From IMG/VR virus record IMGVR_UViG_3300037245_004243, positions 1 through 64,000 of that record: 64,000 bases of DNA; one strand, given 5' to 3'. The position numbers and the translations under genes were made by a program. Below the pieces are notes generated by a model, which had not been told where the DNA came from, did no database searches, and worked only from the letters and a program-made list of their open reading frames with translations. This DNA is from a virus. Shown here piece by piece: positions 7,831 to 15,792 of the stretch (position 1 is the stretch's first letter; each line of letters opens with the position of its first letter).

Positions 7831-8409
7831 ATGGAAGATTTTGCAGATTTTTATGCCAATGACAACATCATAGTCGTCGATGAGGACGCCCTTTCGGAAG
7901 CCATGTCAGATTTTATCATCGGTCTCGGTGATGAAATTCTTGATATATTATCCGAAGAGCAGACTGAAGAATTTGAAGAAATACTCGGTACTGCCGCCAG
8001 TGATGGCGATGAGGCTTTGGCCGAACAGGGCATCGAGTGCGATTACGCTTCGGGTATGAACAGCAAGCGGAAGAGAAAGAAATTTAAAAACCAGGCAGCA
8101 TATGAAAAATGGTTTGACAAAAATGAAGACGACATCGAGGTCTTTGCAACCCGCGATTTGGAAGAGGGCGACGATGGCGAATGGGTATTAGGCGAGGCCA
8201 TGCCAGCAAAGCGTGTGCGCCGGGACATCCAGCAAAAACGCAAGGCCTCCCGAGAGCATCGGAAGGTAAAGGCCAAAAAGAAAATCGAGGGCCGCATCAA
8301 ACGGAAGACCGCCTCATTCAAGCGGTACAAGAAAAAATCAAAGCGCCTGGGCAAAAGAGGCCTGACCTCAACCGGAGCACGCAAACGGACGTTTATCAAT
8401 AAGGGATAA
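7831..8409 (+). CDS. charge-polarised hypothetical protein (192 aa)
   Basis: Residues 1 to about 72 are very acidic (ILSEEQTEEFEEIL), and residues from about 77 to the end are very basic, with runs such as KRKRKKFK and a long Lys/Arg-rich tail (residues about 126-186). GGGAG precedes the ATG. Such polarity suits a DNA- or RNA-binding or a packaged internal protein with a masking acidic domain; this is inference. No family recognised. Confidence 0.75.
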   Translation: MEDFADFYANDNIIVVDEDALSEAMSDFIIGLGDEILDILSEEQTEEFEEILGTAASDGDEALAEQGIECDYASGMNSKRKRKKFKNQAAYEKWFDKNEDDIEVFATRDLEEGDDGEWVLGEAMPAKRVRRDIQQKRKASREHRKVKAKKKIEGRIKRKTASFKRYKKKSKRLGKRGLTSTGARKRTFINKG

Positions 8410-8415
8410 AATTCA

Positions 8416-9204
8416 ATGGCAATATTAAGACGTGACAATTTTAGCTTTAAGGAAATGACCGAGAGCTTATTCGAAAATGGTGAAGTCAGCGATTACATCA
8501 AGAAGTTTGGGATGAAAATGCATGGCTCATCGATGGAGACCGCTAAGGGATGGGTTGATGGTATAGGCGGATGCAGCAGCGGCACTAAAGCAAAAATCCT
8601 GAAGGGCATCATATCAAAAGGAATGGTCAAGGAAAGTGAAAGTCTGGATGAAAAGGGCCTAACTGTCGCCGGGCTCAGTGATGAAAAACTGAAAAAATTA
8701 CATGGCCAGATGAAGGATGAACAACTCTCTGCCGCCGCCGCATCCCAATTCAGACTTATTGTTAAAGAATTGAAAAAACGCGGTGTGAAACTATCTGAGG
8801 CCAAGCTGAGCAAAAAAGGCCAGAAATATACCTGGGATCAGATAAATACGGCAATGACAGTAATTGGTTATGGCCCGAAGATAATCATTAAACTTTTATC
8901 TGCAATCAATAAAGTGGTAAGAGACAAAACGACGATTGTTAGTGATAAAGACAGTTTAACTCGTGTTAAATGGCAGAAATCCAGCACATGGGAAAGTGCT
9001 GAATGCCTCCCGCTTGAGGAAGGTTCGACCGAAGACGCTGCCGGGACTTTGAGGGCCATTTTGGGTATGTTCAAGGACCACCATGACAACGACATTTATA
9101 AAATGGGCAAGGGCATCCAGGACTATTACAAAAGGGAAGGATCATTTGCGCCGAAGCATGCCAAATGGATCTGGAAAACCAGTGTCGCCCTGTTCAAAAA
9201 TTAA
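8416..9204 (+). CDS. hypothetical protein (262 aa)
   Basis: Begins MAILRRDNFSFKEMTESLF. Residues about 70-120 are a Lys-rich helical stretch with KLKKLHGQMKDEQLSAAAAS, and the C-terminal third has Trp and His (KHAKWIWKTS). Follows the charge-polarised protein by 6 bases, so the two are probably one operon. No family recognised. Confidence 0.75.
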   Translation: MAILRRDNFSFKEMTESLFENGEVSDYIKKFGMKMHGSSMETAKGWVDGIGGCSSGTKAKILKGIISKGMVKESESLDEKGLTVAGLSDEKLKKLHGQMKDEQLSAAAASQFRLIVKELKKRGVKLSEAKLSKKGQKYTWDQINTAMTVIGYGPKIIIKLLSAINKVVRDKTTIVSDKDSLTRVKWQKSSTWESAECLPLEEGSTEDAAGTLRAILGMFKDHHDNDIYKMGKGIQDYYKREGSFAPKHAKWIWKTSVALFKN

Positions 9205-9221
9205 AAATTAAGGGGGAATTA

Positions 9222-9362
9222 ATGTTAGAAAAAGTTTGCAATTTTAAACCAATACCACATAACAAAAAGCCGGTGTCAGGTGGACCGGGCGAGGCAGATA
9301 TGTATCCAACGGGATGGAACTGGCCGGTCCCCAAAGACGATGTGGGCCAAAGCGTTTCATGA
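9222..9362 (+). CDS. short hypothetical protein (46 aa)
   Basis: ATG at 9222 preceded by AAGGGGGAA. Proline- and tryptophan-containing C-terminus (YPTGWNWPVPKDD). An upstream in-frame ATG lies within the previous gene and lacks a ribosome binding site. Unknown function. Confidence 0.55.
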   Translation: MLEKVCNFKPIPHNKKPVSGGPGEADMYPTGWNWPVPKDDVGQSVS

Positions 9363-9373
9363 GTAATAATGGC

Positions 9374-9401
9374 TTGACAACACCGAATACTGTGCTATAA
9401 T
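9374..9401 (+). promoter_or_regulatory. sigma70 promoter
   Basis: TTGACA (9374-9379), 16 bases, TATAAT (9396-9401); near consensus. Confidence 0.75.
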
Positions 9402-9436
9402 TGTAATCAACTTCAAACGTGAAAGGAAATAATATT

Positions 9437-9592
9437 ATGTGCCCATTTTTTAAAGAAGATGATAACGATTATGGAATTTGCAAGGAACCACGAGGGTCCG
9501 GCACTTCACCATGTACCAAAGACCACTTGAATCATACCGATTGCATTTATTTTCAAGACGACGAAAATGCCATCGATGTCGAAAAGAATTAA
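9437..9592 (+). CDS. small four-cysteine protein (51 aa)
   Basis: Monocistronic between its own promoter and a terminator. Cysteines at residues 2, 15, 26 and 36 could bind one metal, although the spacing is not a standard CxxC ribbon. AAAGGAAA before the ATG. Strong promoter plus terminator suggests high expression. Confidence 0.65.
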   Translation: MCPFFKEDDNDYGICKEPRGSGTSPCTKDHLNHTDCIYFQDDENAIDVEKN

Positions 9593-9660
9593 TGCGTGAT
9601 ACGCGATCTGCAAGGCCAGCAGAGAGAAACCGTTAACAAGGGAATACGCAACCCTAACTT

Positions 9661-9692
9661 AAAGGCACAATTTCATAGAGATTGTGCCTTTT
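9661..9692 (+). terminator. rho-independent terminator
   Basis: AAGGCACAAT (9661-9670) pairs perfectly with ATTGTGCCTT (9680-9689), then T-rich. Between the upstream stop and this stem (9593-9660) are small hairpins GCGT-GAT-ACGC and CTGC-aaggcca-GCAG, possibly a small 3' RNA. Confidence 0.88.
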
Positions 9693-9695
9693 TCT

Positions 9696-9724
9696 TGTGA
9701 CAAAACGTCGATTTTATAGTATAA
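9696..9724 (+). promoter_or_regulatory. promoter, TGTGACA class
   Basis: GTGACA (9696-9701), 17 bases, TATAAT (9719-9724), just after the terminator. Confidence 0.75.
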
Positions 9725-9751
9725 TTAGTTTAATTTGAATTGGAGATTGAT

Positions 9752-10099
9752 ATGAAAGATATATATTTTAATGACTTTCCATGTGAAGAAAAGGCTTGTT
9801 CACTGTCTTGTAATGGGACCTGTACCGTGCCGCCACCGCCGATCACAATAGAAAAACTCCGTGAACGGATCACCTGTATTATGCCGGGGCCACTCCCCCT
9901 ATTTTACACTTCCAATATTATCGATCCCGATGACTGCTTCAAAATAGCGCCGGGGAAATTATTGCACTGGGCGTGTTATGAATCATTTAATTTTGACAAA
10001 AATATCGAAGAGGTGTATATTTGTGGAAAGAATGTTCGAGACTCCCTTATCAAAAAGGGTGTTGCCTTTCAAAACTATAATCCGGAGGATGAGAAATGA
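9752..10099 (+). CDS. cysteine-containing hypothetical protein (115 aa)
   Basis: ATG at 9752 after TGGAGATTGAT; a TTG at 9740 is in frame but sits on the ribosome binding site. The first 24 residues hold four cysteines (CEEKACSLSCNGTC), followed by PPPP. First gene of the operon leading to the deoxyribosyltransferase and dTMP kinase. Family unknown. Confidence 0.7.
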   Translation: MKDIYFNDFPCEEKACSLSCNGTCTVPPPPITIEKLRERITCIMPGPLPLFYTSNIIDPDDCFKIAPGKLLHWACYESFNFDKNIEEVYICGKNVRDSLIKKGVAFQNYNPEDEK

Positions 10100-10317
10100 A
10101 AAAGCTAATCGTAGTTGCATGTGTTGATGGAATCGAATGTCCGAAAATTGAAATGGTCGAGGGATGCGCTTTGTGTCAAACGTATGACAGCCCGGCCAGC
10201 CAACAGCACCGTTTTGGCAAGAAAGATGCATGTGGCGTTATGCCGCGACCGGCAGAGACTGTCACGAAAACCAAAACTCGGGGTCAGGGCAAAACCAGAT
10301 CAGGGGGTAACAGATAG
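10096..10317 (+). CDS. small CxxC protein (73 aa)
   Basis: Contains CALC near residue 24, further Cys at 9, 15 and 46, and a basic Lys/Thr/Arg tail (KTKTRGQGKTRSGG). ATGA overlap with the previous gene. A metal-bound nucleic-acid binding role is possible but unproven. Confidence 0.65.
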   Translation: MKKLIVVACVDGIECPKIEMVEGCALCQTYDSPASQQHRFGKKDACGVMPRPAETVTKTKTRGQGKTRSGGNR

Positions 10318-10800
10318 ATGGAAGAATTGTATGATTTTTATATTGCCGCGCCGCTGTTCACCGATGCCCAAAAGGATTATAATTTTGGTTTGTATACCGA
10401 TCTTATAAGCAAAGGATTTAAAGTATTTTTACCACAGCTAACATCAGGTAAGGATACTGATTATCTTTTCAAAAAGAATCTGGTAAACCTTATGTGGTCC
10501 AGAATGGTCATTGCAATTTGCGACGGGGCTGATATGGATTCCGGCACTTCCTGGGAGTGTGGTAAATTTCATGGTCACGGCAAAATGTATGCTCTTCGCA
10601 CAGATATTCGGAAGAGCGCCGATGACCCGGCAACTGGGATTAATCTTATGATAGGTAAAAGCGCCGACCGCATATTTACCAACAAAGCAGAACTGGTCTC
10701 CTGGATGGTTCAGACCATAAGACCTCACTCGAAAAAAGGGTTGGTCAGAGCGAATTGGACGGAAGCACAATACAAATTGAACGGGTTTGATCGGGGATAA
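10318..10800 (+). CDS. nucleoside 2-deoxyribosyltransferase-like protein
   Basis: Nucleoside 2-deoxyribosyltransferase fold (160 aa): N-terminal YIAAPLF strand/loop, the MVIAICDGADMDSGT segment, and GTSWECG with the expected catalytic Glu at residue 80. Known members cleave or exchange the base of deoxynucleosides; phage versions act in nucleotide salvage. It lies between a small CxxC gene and a Cys-rich gene, with dTMP kinase about 280 bases downstream, which supports a nucleotide-pool role. Substrate cannot be read from the sequence. Confidence 0.8.
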   Translation: MEELYDFYIAAPLFTDAQKDYNFGLYTDLISKGFKVFLPQLTSGKDTDYLFKKNLVNLMWSRMVIAICDGADMDSGTSWECGKFHGHGKMYALRTDIRKSADDPATGINLMIGKSADRIFTNKAELVSWMVQTIRPHSKKGLVRANWTEAQYKLNGFDRG

Positions 10801-10801
10801 A

Positions 10802-11068
10802 ATGATAGAATATAAACCAACGCAAGGGCTTAAAGGCAAGGCAAGGGCGCAGAAATATTTGAAATTGCATAGTGATGATTACAATGATTTCAATGTGTTT
10901 TGCCCTTGCATTGGGGACGATTGCCGGGAAGAGTATTGTGCTTCTTGGGTAAAGGCTGAAGTCGTCTTATCAAATCCAGGTCGACATCCAGAAAATAGCA
11001 TTTACGATATTGTGCCGGGATATTGCCGAAACCCAATGATAACCGGGATAATTAAAACAACAACTTAG
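10802..11068 (+). CDS. cysteine-rich hypothetical protein (88 aa)
   Basis: ATG at 10802, one base after the preceding stop, with CGGGGA as ribosome binding site. Motif CPCIGDDCREEYC near residues 34-46 suggests metal binding. No family recognised. Confidence 0.65.
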   Translation: MIEYKPTQGLKGKARAQKYLKLHSDDYNDFNVFCPCIGDDCREEYCASWVKAEVVLSNPGRHPENSIYDIVPGYCRNPMITGIIKTTT

Positions 11069-11079
11069 GGGAATGAATT

Positions 11080-11733
11080 ATGTTTATTACATTTGAAGGC
11101 GGGGAAGGGTCCGGCAAAACCACGCACATGGCCAAATTAGCAGAACGGTTGCGGGAGCAGGGATATTCTGTCCGCACCACGCAAGATCCAGGCGGCGCCG
11201 AAATTAGCATCCGACTTCGACCGCTATTGCTTGACATAAGCTATGAGATCAGCCGCGAGGCAGAATTTTTGTTATATCTCGCCGCTCGAGCTGAACTCGT
11301 CGACAAGATTATCAAGCCATGTATGAAAGAGGTACCTTTAGATTTCATTTTGTGTGACCGGTTTTATGATTCCACCGCCGTGTACCAGGGAGTCATTCGG
11401 GGATGGGATAAAGTAATTGCATGCGATCATTGCCAATCTAAAGGAATTGTTGAAGACATGCACCGGTTATTTTCCCATGATATCCAGCCGGATTATACCT
11501 TCCTTTTTGACGTTAATCCTGTCTTGGGACTGAATCGATCATTGGGTGAAGAAAAGGATGAGAGCCGATGGGAAGAGGAAGGCCTGGCCATCCATGCCAA
11601 AATCAACAATGCATTCATGGATTTGGCAGAAATGTATGAAGACCGCTTTTTGATTATCGATGCCAATGAAGAACTCGATGACGTCTATCGTGAACTGGAA
11701 GCAACTTTTAAACGGGAGATATTAAATGTCTGA
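11080..11733 (+). CDS. tmk: thymidylate kinase
   Basis: dTMP + ATP to dTDP + ADP. P-loop GGEGSGKTT at residues 7-15, DPGG at the dTMP site (about 36), and DRFYDSTAVYQG (about 95). Length 217 aa is typical of bacterial Tmk. It carries an extra CDHCQSKG pair near residue 126. It overlaps the next gene by 8 bases. Together with nrdJ and the deoxyribosyltransferase it forms a dNTP supply group. T4 uses a different dNMP kinase (gp1), so this is a separate acquisition. Confidence 0.93.
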   Translation: MFITFEGGEGSGKTTHMAKLAERLREQGYSVRTTQDPGGAEISIRLRPLLLDISYEISREAEFLLYLAARAELVDKIIKPCMKEVPLDFILCDRFYDSTAVYQGVIRGWDKVIACDHCQSKGIVEDMHRLFSHDIQPDYTFLFDVNPVLGLNRSLGEEKDESRWEEEGLAIHAKINNAFMDLAEMYEDRFLIIDANEELDDVYRELEATFKREILNV

Positions 11734-12682
11734 AGAAAAAAGATGGTCAACACCAGATCCGGCAAGACCGGACGAGTCAAAATGGTCTGAGCAACCGACC
11801 AAGGCCGGGCAGACACATTCTATTGAAGCCGCGCCGATTGAAAAACACCTCGAAGGTGGTATAAAATCATCTGGCGAAAAGCGTGACTTCGGCACCGGGG
11901 CACATCGGGACAGCAATACCAAAATCAAAAAAGGCCGGATGGATTTAATTCCTGCCGTCGCCATGACCCGCTTTGCAAAGTTTCTTACTGAATCGGCACT
12001 TCCCTTAAGTAAGGGGAAAGTTCATTCACTTTCTTGCTATAACGACGCCATGCAAAGTATGTATGCCTGGCTTGAAGGCGACCGGATGCCATGTGATATG
12101 GCCGACGCGCCGAAATCGTATGACGTTGTTAATTTTGATCATCTTTCTTGTGTACTTTTAAACGTGCAGGATATGATGCATATAGACGAAGATTTGCCTT
12201 TATGGTACCCTGAACCATCACTTGGTTATGATGATCTTGGTCCGCGTTTTGACAAAATATCACCGCTATTTCTGAAACGTGTTTCAATCCATTATCAACT
12301 TGGCGGGATAAATTACGGAGACCGCAATTGGGAAAAGGGCATGCCAGCAATGGTTACCTGGGACTGCGCCGCCAGGCACCTCGCTAATTGGCTTGAAAAA
12401 GAAATGACTGAAGATCATCTGGCCGCGATTGGCTGGAATATTATGTGCACAATGCACACAATTGCAATGATCAATCGAGGGATATTGTCGCCAGAAATGT
12501 TCACGCCGCCGCTTTATATCGCCGCCCGTAAAATCGAATCATATGACCCGAAACCGGTCTGCGAATTTAATCAGTCTGATTTTGAATTTCAAATGGGTGA
12601 AGATGATTATGAAGGCGAGTCGAGTATCATTTTTGATGATGGAACTAACGTGCCCAACATCCACAAAAAGAAATTGAACTAA
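11726..12682 (+). CDS. dATP/dGTP diphosphohydrolase-like protein (DUF5664-like)
   Basis: 318 aa. An N-terminal acidic, low-complexity segment (1-50) is followed by FGTGAHRDSNTKKGRMDLIP-type sequence (about 53-76; here with an extra IK) and, after an insertion, INYGDRNWEKGMP and WDCAARHLANWLEKE (about 192-230). These are the signatures I know from phage proteins annotated as dATP/dGTP diphosphohydrolase N-terminal domain. C-terminus is acidic. Expected role: dNTP pool adjustment. Activity itself is inferred, and the insertion between the two signature blocks is unusually long. Confidence 0.6.
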   Translation: MSEEKRWSTPDPARPDESKWSEQPTKAGQTHSIEAAPIEKHLEGGIKSSGEKRDFGTGAHRDSNTKIKKGRMDLIPAVAMTRFAKFLTESALPLSKGKVHSLSCYNDAMQSMYAWLEGDRMPCDMADAPKSYDVVNFDHLSCVLLNVQDMMHIDEDLPLWYPEPSLGYDDLGPRFDKISPLFLKRVSIHYQLGGINYGDRNWEKGMPAMVTWDCAARHLANWLEKEMTEDHLAAIGWNIMCTMHTIAMINRGILSPEMFTPPLYIAARKIESYDPKPVCEFNQSDFEFQMGEDDYEGESSIIFDDGTNVPNIHKKKLN

Positions 12683-12704
12683 AACACCGCTTAAAGGGGG
12701 ACCG

Positions 12705-12860
12705 ATGAAAATCAAAGGAATCGAAAAGATGTCAGTGGAAGACCTGCAGAAAAAGGCCGCTTACCTGACCGCCACGGGCCGCGCCGGGGATCACATAATG
12801 AAATATATTAAATTTCATTTGAGGCGCCTGACCGGAATGAAATATATTAAAATATATTAA
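12705..12860 (+). CDS. small basic hypothetical protein (51 aa)
   Basis: ATG preceded by AAAGGGGGACC. Helical and basic with a repeated MKYIK element (residues about 31-36 and 45-50) encoded by ATGAAATATATTAAA twice. Ends exactly where early promoter copy 3 begins. Confidence 0.5.
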   Translation: MKIKGIEKMSVEDLQKKAAYLTATGRAGDHIMKYIKFHLRRLTGMKYIKIY

Positions 12861-12907
12861 AATAAAGCTAAAGTTTTCTTGACAGATGCCGATAATAGTT
12901 ATAGTAT
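12861..12907 (+). promoter_or_regulatory. early-type promoter cassette, copy 3
   Basis: AATAAAGCTAAAG, TTGACA (12879-12884), 17 bases with GCCGATAATAG, TAGTAT (12902-12907), shortened leader AACAAGGAGACTTGAAT before ATG 12934. Confidence 0.9.
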
Positions 12908-12933
12908 TGGACAATAAACAAGGAGACTTGAAT

Positions 12934-13089
12934 ATGAAAAAAGGCGACAAAGTACAATATACCGGCAAAGGTTTTCTCAATTTCGATCCTGATAAAACCG
13001 AAATGACCGTGTTGGAAGTAAAAGCAAACGATGTAATGGTAGACTATATGGGCCGGGAAATGCTGGTCCGCAACTATGAGGTGAAATAA
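12934..13089 (+). CDS. small beta-rich protein, SH3/KOW-like (51 aa)
   Basis: Start follows AAGGAGACTTGAAT. Sequence KKGDKVQYTGKGF ... MTVLEVKANDVMVDYMG reads like a small SH3-like barrel. First gene behind early promoter copy 3. Valine is mostly GTA, as in other early-promoter genes. Fold assignment is tentative. Confidence 0.6.
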   Translation: MKKGDKVQYTGKGFLNFDPDKTEMTVLEVKANDVMVDYMGREMLVRNYEVK

Positions 13090-13094
13090 AAATT

Positions 13095-13382
13095 ATGGAA
13101 AAAGAATTAGCCGAAAAAATCGTCGAGTTAATGGAAGACGCCGGGAAAGAGACCAGAATGGTCTTCAACTATTCTGGCCGGGGTATGTACAAAAAATCAA
13201 CAGCCGGGGTAGTATGCGACAGCATCGCTGACCTGCTCGCGACAGTAATAAATAATGCCGATCAATTTTGCACGTCGCCCTGGGACGAGGGTGACGACTT
13301 CGACGACTTCGAACCAGAACCCCTTTTTAGTGCAGACAGGTTTAATATCGACAGCATGGGATTATCAACAATCGTATATTAG
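13095..13382 (+). CDS. acidic hypothetical protein (95 aa)
   Basis: N-terminal helix MEKELAEKIVELMEDA, central GRGMYKKST, acidic stretch DEGDDFDDFEPEP (residues about 64-76). Five bases after the previous gene. Unknown. Confidence 0.7.
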   Translation: MEKELAEKIVELMEDAGKETRMVFNYSGRGMYKKSTAGVVCDSIADLLATVINNADQFCTSPWDEGDDFDDFEPEPLFSADRFNIDSMGLSTIVY

Positions 13383-13393
13383 GAGAATTGAAA

Positions 13394-14833
13394 ATGCAAT
13401 ATTCGGGAAATATAAAAGTACCTGAAAAAATAAGAACTTTTCTGTCGCAGTTGGAACAGAATGGTCATGCCGCCTATATCGTCGGAGGCGCCGTCCGTGA
13501 TATGCTCATCGGTATAGAGCCGGAAGATTGGGATATCGCCACGTCCGCCGTGCCAGGCCAGATAAAAGCAACTTTCATGTACCTCATCAAATCGGTAAAA
13601 CAAATCGATGCCGCCTTTCCGGTTGTGCTTGTTGACGGGATCGAAATAGCAACATTCAGAGTTGATGCATATGAGAACGGGGAACAGGTTACGGTAGAAA
13701 CAGTCAAAACTATTGAAAAGGATCTCGCTCGCCGGGATTTGACCGTCAACGCAATGGCAATGGATAAAAACGGAAATATCTTCGATCCATATGGTGGACA
13801 CAGGGATTTGGTAAACGGCATTATTCGGTTTGTTGGAGATCCAGTAAAAAGAATATACGAGGACCCTTGTAGAATTATCCGCGCATGTCGTTTTCTGGCA
13901 TCAATTGATGGGCATTTTAGCGAGGGAACACACGTCGCGTTGTATAATTCTGTACATTATGGTCACCACGTTAAAATACCTTCGGAGCGCATTCGATTAG
14001 AAATTTTGAAGGCCATGAAATGTAAGAAGGCCAGTAAATTTTTCATCGCTCTGCATGGAATAGGTTTGCTGGCAGAAATACTCCCGAGCCTTGCCGCAAC
14101 ATTCGGTGCCGATCACGGCCAGTACCATTCCGAAAATATTTTTGATCATATGATGATTGCCGGGGATTTTGCCGGGAAGCATTTTCCAGCACACTGCTTG
14201 AGAAAGCCGATGTTCAGACTGGTTAATTATTTACACGATATCGGCAAGAGCACCCCAAATTATAAAGACGGTGACGTCCATTTTTATGATCATGAAGTCA
14301 AGGGCGCCGCGATGATCGAGACGGAATTAAAATCCTTGAAATTTACGACCGCCGAGATCAAATATGCCAAGAATCTGGTCCTCGTCCATATGAGGGGCCA
14401 TGTAAAAATGAGCCCTAAATCGACTCGGAAATGTATAAAAACCTTTCGGAAGCTGGATGTAAACTGGAAAGAGTGGCTGGCATTAAAATGTGCCGACCGA
14501 GCCGCCAACGTCAGCAGATCATCGCAACCGCTCAAGGTACAGAAAATTGCAAAAAAGTTTCTGCATGAGCTGGAAGATAAGCCGCACAAAAAGGGGCCGG
14601 GGGATCAGCACTTTTATGATTCAGCCAAACAACACCCGAAACCTTGCTTTGAAATAAAGCAATTAGCCATATCCGGCACGCGCATCCAGAAACTTTTAGG
14701 TATTGGGCCGAGTATGGTGATCGGGGTTATTTTAGAATTTCTGCTCACCCAGGTCATTAATAATCCCGATCTGAATACCAGGGAGCAGCTCGATGATTTG
14801 ATTATCGGCAAGCAAAAAGCGCGTACAATCTAA
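13394..14833 (+). CDS. cca: CCA-adding tRNA nucleotidyltransferase with HD domain
   Basis: Adds or repairs the 3' CCA of tRNA. Poly(A) polymerase/CCA head domain: VGGAVRD at about residue 31, EDWDIATS with catalytic Asp pair (about 44), RRDLTVNAMA (about 116) and RIYEDPCRIIRACRFLAS (about 154). C-terminal HD phosphohydrolase domain: LHDIGKS at about 281 and conserved His/Asp downstream. 479 aa is normal for the bacterial HD-containing type. ATG at 13394 follows AGGAGAATTG; TTG at 13388 is an unlikely alternative. Makes sense with the tRNA cluster at 23224, in which tRNA-Asn lacks an encoded CCA, and with the RNA ligase at 16585. Confidence 0.93.
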   Translation: MQYSGNIKVPEKIRTFLSQLEQNGHAAYIVGGAVRDMLIGIEPEDWDIATSAVPGQIKATFMYLIKSVKQIDAAFPVVLVDGIEIATFRVDAYENGEQVTVETVKTIEKDLARRDLTVNAMAMDKNGNIFDPYGGHRDLVNGIIRFVGDPVKRIYEDPCRIIRACRFLASIDGHFSEGTHVALYNSVHYGHHVKIPSERIRLEILKAMKCKKASKFFIALHGIGLLAEILPSLAATFGADHGQYHSENIFDHMMIAGDFAGKHFPAHCLRKPMFRLVNYLHDIGKSTPNYKDGDVHFYDHEVKGAAMIETELKSLKFTTAEIKYAKNLVLVHMRGHVKMSPKSTRKCIKTFRKLDVNWKEWLALKCADRAANVSRSSQPLKVQKIAKKFLHELEDKPHKKGPGDQHFYDSAKQHPKPCFEIKQLAISGTRIQKLLGIGPSMVIGVILEFLLTQVINNPDLNTREQLDDLIIGKQKARTI

Positions 14834-14842
14834 GGTGAAGTT

Positions 14843-15091
14843 ATGTATGTAAATCCAAAAAATCTACCCAAACAAAGTCAAAAACGCTTTTATGGGTTTT
14901 TAATGACAAGTATTTTGCCACGGGTATTCAAGACCTTCCATGAAATGGGAGGACCGCTCAAATATCTATGGGATAAACCGGGGCAAGTAAAAAAGTTTCA
15001 ATATCAAATTAAAATCGAAATGGAAAAGGGCAATTACATCAACGTCATTATTATGGCAACAATCGTATTATTTCAGAGGGAGAAATTATGA
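14843..15091 (+). CDS. basic hypothetical protein (82 aa)
   Basis: Basic N-terminus, hydrophobic C-terminus (YINVIIMATIVLF) that may associate with the membrane. ATGA overlap with the following membrane gene suggests the two act together. Confidence 0.65.
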   Translation: MYVNPKNLPKQSQKRFYGFLMTSILPRVFKTFHEMGGPLKYLWDKPGQVKKFQYQIKIEMEKGNYINVIIMATIVLFQREKL

Positions 15092-15711
15092 AATTTGATT
15101 GGACATTCACCATCAAAAAACATGGCAAAACACTTTATTCGAAAACTTGGGTCGAACACAGATTATATTTCTGGAATCCCATTAGCTGGATTATGGATCG
15201 CTTCGCCTCGGCAAAAGCAGTGATAAAGGAATTTTGGGAACTGGCCACAGAAAAGATGGATTATGTCGATAAGTGGAGTATGGTACCACTCGCCGGGAGT
15301 CTTGCTATTTCCGCAGTATTTGTGGTCTTGGTATGGCCGTCGACCATATGGCTTATCGCCCTTATTCCGGTTGCCTTTATCCAAAATATGATGTTTACCT
15401 TGGTCAGCAGGAGCCGGAATTCTCAGGATACCGATTACCATCGATATTGTGCCTGGGGTAGCAACGGGGTCTGGTTCATTTGCCAGATCATGATCGTGAA
15501 AAATATCTGGACCGCGATCAACGCCGGGCAATGGTGGTATGCCATCCTTGCCGGGGTTGTTTATTCTCTGGCTACCACCGAGGGGTCCGTGCTTATGATG
15601 AAGCGCCTTATTAAATCGGAATCGGGCAAGCGCCGTGTCGGAGCAAACGATAAGATTGATGGCCTGGAAAGTCGCATCGCCGAATTGGAAAAATTTAGCC
15701 TTCGGTCTTGA
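15088..15711 (+). CDS. multi-pass membrane protein (207 aa)
   Basis: About four hydrophobic helices between residues 70 and 175 (PLAGSLAISAVFVVLVW, TIWLIALIPVAFIQNMMF, GVWFICQIMIVKNIW, WYAILAGVVYSLATT), a basic cytoplasmic N-terminus and a C-terminal coiled coil (GLESRIAELEKF). Architecture resembles other phage inner-membrane proteins; function unknown. Confidence 0.75.
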   Translation: MKFDWTFTIKKHGKTLYSKTWVEHRLYFWNPISWIMDRFASAKAVIKEFWELATEKMDYVDKWSMVPLAGSLAISAVFVVLVWPSTIWLIALIPVAFIQNMMFTLVSRSRNSQDTDYHRYCAWGSNGVWFICQIMIVKNIWTAINAGQWWYAILAGVVYSLATTEGSVLMMKRLIKSESGKRRVGANDKIDGLESRIAELEKFSLRS

Positions 15712-15718
15712 GACATTT

Positions 15719-15748
15719 GTGTCAAGTAAAACACATTTATGCTATAAT
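15719..15748 (+). promoter_or_regulatory. promoter upstream of sliding clamp gene
   Basis: TATAAT at 15743-15748 with a weak -35 (TGTGTCA) near 15718-15724. Confidence 0.5.
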
Positions 15749-15792
15749 GGATACAAAGATAAATAAACGGATAAACTAAGGAGATTGAAAGT

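Noticed and set aside
12837-12870. attachment site suggested by the repeated AATATATTAA
   Set aside because: It is a short AT-rich tandem in the 3' end of a small gene; no integrase or second copy was seen.
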